Notes under the pieces: model-generated
What the model was told of the DNA's origin: nothing
Seen by the model: only the letters and a program-made list of their open reading frames with translations
The model's database searches: none
In this document: one piece after another, positions 6,671 to 7,112 of the stretch
How positions within the stretch are numbered: the stretch's first letter is position 1
How the letters are laid out: each line of letters opens with the position of its first letter
Translations under genes and position numbers: made by a program
NCBI GenBank assembly: GCA_023388035.1
Contig: JAEWGY010000035.1
Location: 1 to 7,112, forward strand
DNA from: Bacillota bacterium
GTDB lineage: Bacteria > Bacillota_I > Bacilli_A > Erysipelotrichales > Erysipelotrichaceae
Reading direction: 5' to 3'
DNA: 7,112 bases

Positions 6671-7059
6671 AAAAACTTATTGTTGAATAAAACTAAATTA
6701 AAATGAGAAATTTAATTCAGATTCCTATGTTAATAATTTAAATGTTTCTAAACTATCAAGAGAATTAAATTGTAAACATAAAAAATTAGACATAAGTCTA
6801 AACTGTATTATACTTAAAAAACTAGGAACACTTAATCGAAATAAATTGGACAAACCATCTTGACTTTTATATATTGTCTTAAATTTAATATTATATTTTT
6901 AGTAGGTAAATTTGTTTTACTTGAACTTATGTCAATATATTCGAAATGACATTTGTGAATTCAACAGAAAAATAATGAAATAAAAAGTAAAAAGATTGGT
7001 TTTGAATTTAAATATTATTATATGACTTTATGTTCTCATAACAAAAATTTTATCTAATT
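6671..7059. other. AT-rich non-coding stretch between mglB control region and right-end frame
   Basis: No open frame here looks like a gene: the longest I found by eye (6845 to about 6947, +) has no ribosome-binding site and no recognisable protein. Apart from the TATAAT/dyad listed separately, it contains TTGACT, 18 nt, TTTAAT on the + strand (6860-6889), a possible rightward promoter, and a dyad ATGTCA/TGACAT (6929-6934 with 6947-6952). I see no tRNA, riboswitch or mobile-element ends. Confidence 0.5.
6786..6835 (-). promoter_or_regulatory. Possible second, upstream promoter with dyad at its start point
   Basis: A perfect TATAAT (6812-6807, minus) has a poor -35 match (TTAAGT, 6835-6830) 17 nt upstream. 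Just downstream lies the inverted repeat TTAGAC, TTAT, GTCTAA (6801-6786) at the predicted +1, followed by TTTTTT on the same strand. The dyad could be an operator or a weak early terminator. In AT-rich DNA a lone TATAAT is weak evidence. Confidence 0.3.
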
Positions 7060-7070
7060 GGTGATCAATA

Positions 7071-7112
7071 ATGATTCTTTTAGCATGGAAAGAAAATTTG
7101 TCATACTTAAGG
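7071..7112 (+). CDS. Possible start of a divergent gene, cut by the window edge
   Basis: An ATG at 7071 opens a frame of 14 codons (MILLAWKENLSYLR) that reaches the right edge without a stop. GGTGATC (7060-7066), complementary to the GAUCACC of the 16S rRNA 3' end, lies 4 nt upstream; aligned to the full Shine-Dalgarno helix this gives a normal spacing. The hydrophobic-then-basic opening is vaguely like the N-termini of FtsX/MacB-type ABC permeases, but 14 residues cannot assign a family. On the opposite strand a frame also runs in from the edge and stops at about 7055, so this end could instead be the tail of a minus-strand gene. The call rests on the ribosome-binding site only. Confidence 0.3.
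   Translation, partial: MILLAWKENLSYLR

Noticed and set aside
6845..6948. Small hydrophobic + strand frame of about 34 codons
   Set aside because: It has no credible start or ribosome-binding site and no family resemblance; frames of this size are expected in AT-rich non-coding DNA.
6929..6952. ATGTCA/TGACAT dyad overlapping a minus-strand TTGACA
   Set aside because: The TTGACA has no -10 box at a workable spacing, and 6-bp dyads with a 12-nt spacer occur by chance several times in a region of this size and composition.
7055..7111. Minus-strand frame entering from the right edge (18 codons to a stop at about 7055)
   Set aside because: It has no recognisable sequence and no terminator after it. 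It is kept only as an alternative to the + strand frame at 7071.

Overview
The window is AT-rich DNA with strong GGAGG-type ribosome-binding sites, a lipoprotein signal peptide typical of Gram-positive bacteria and U-tailed hairpin terminators. This points to a low-GC Firmicute. The divergent, long galactokinase and the Gram-positive style galactose-binding lipoprotein suggest a Clostridia member, perhaps Lachnospirales-like; that placement is inference.

Layout, left to right. Positions 1-230 (+) are the 3' end of an AI-2E family membrane transporter whose start lies outside the window. It ends in a hairpin that overlaps its stop codon. A 12-bp hairpin at 300-333, with T-rich sequence on both sides, probably stops transcription from both directions. 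Positions 375-6544 are one minus-strand operon, in transcription order mglB (sugar-binding lipoprotein), mglA (double ATPase), mglC (permease), galK (galactokinase), galM (galactose mutarotase). Gaps are 79, 9, 41 and 59 nt, and every gene has a recognisable ribosome-binding site. Positions 6545-7112 are a long AT-rich regulatory stretch. It holds a good sigma-A type promoter (TTGAAA, 17 nt, TATTAT) about 34 nt upstream of mglB, a CcpA/LacI-type operator-like sequence over its -35 box, and repeated TTAGAC motifs further upstream. At the far right a 14-codon frame with a plausible ribosome-binding site runs off the + strand end and may be the start of a divergent gene.

How the genes work together: MglB captures galactose (or glucose, or a galactoside) outside the membrane, MglC carries it across, and MglA powers transport. 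GalM interconverts the anomers so that alpha-D-galactose is available, and GalK phosphorylates it to galactose 1-phosphate. The rest of the Leloir pathway (galT, galE) and any dedicated regulator are not in the window. A G5/C5 hairpin between mglB and mglA probably helps give more binding protein than ATPase and permease.

I see no undescribed system here. The points most worth checking are the altered ligand-contact residues in MglB, the non-canonical GalK signature, and the repeat-rich control region.
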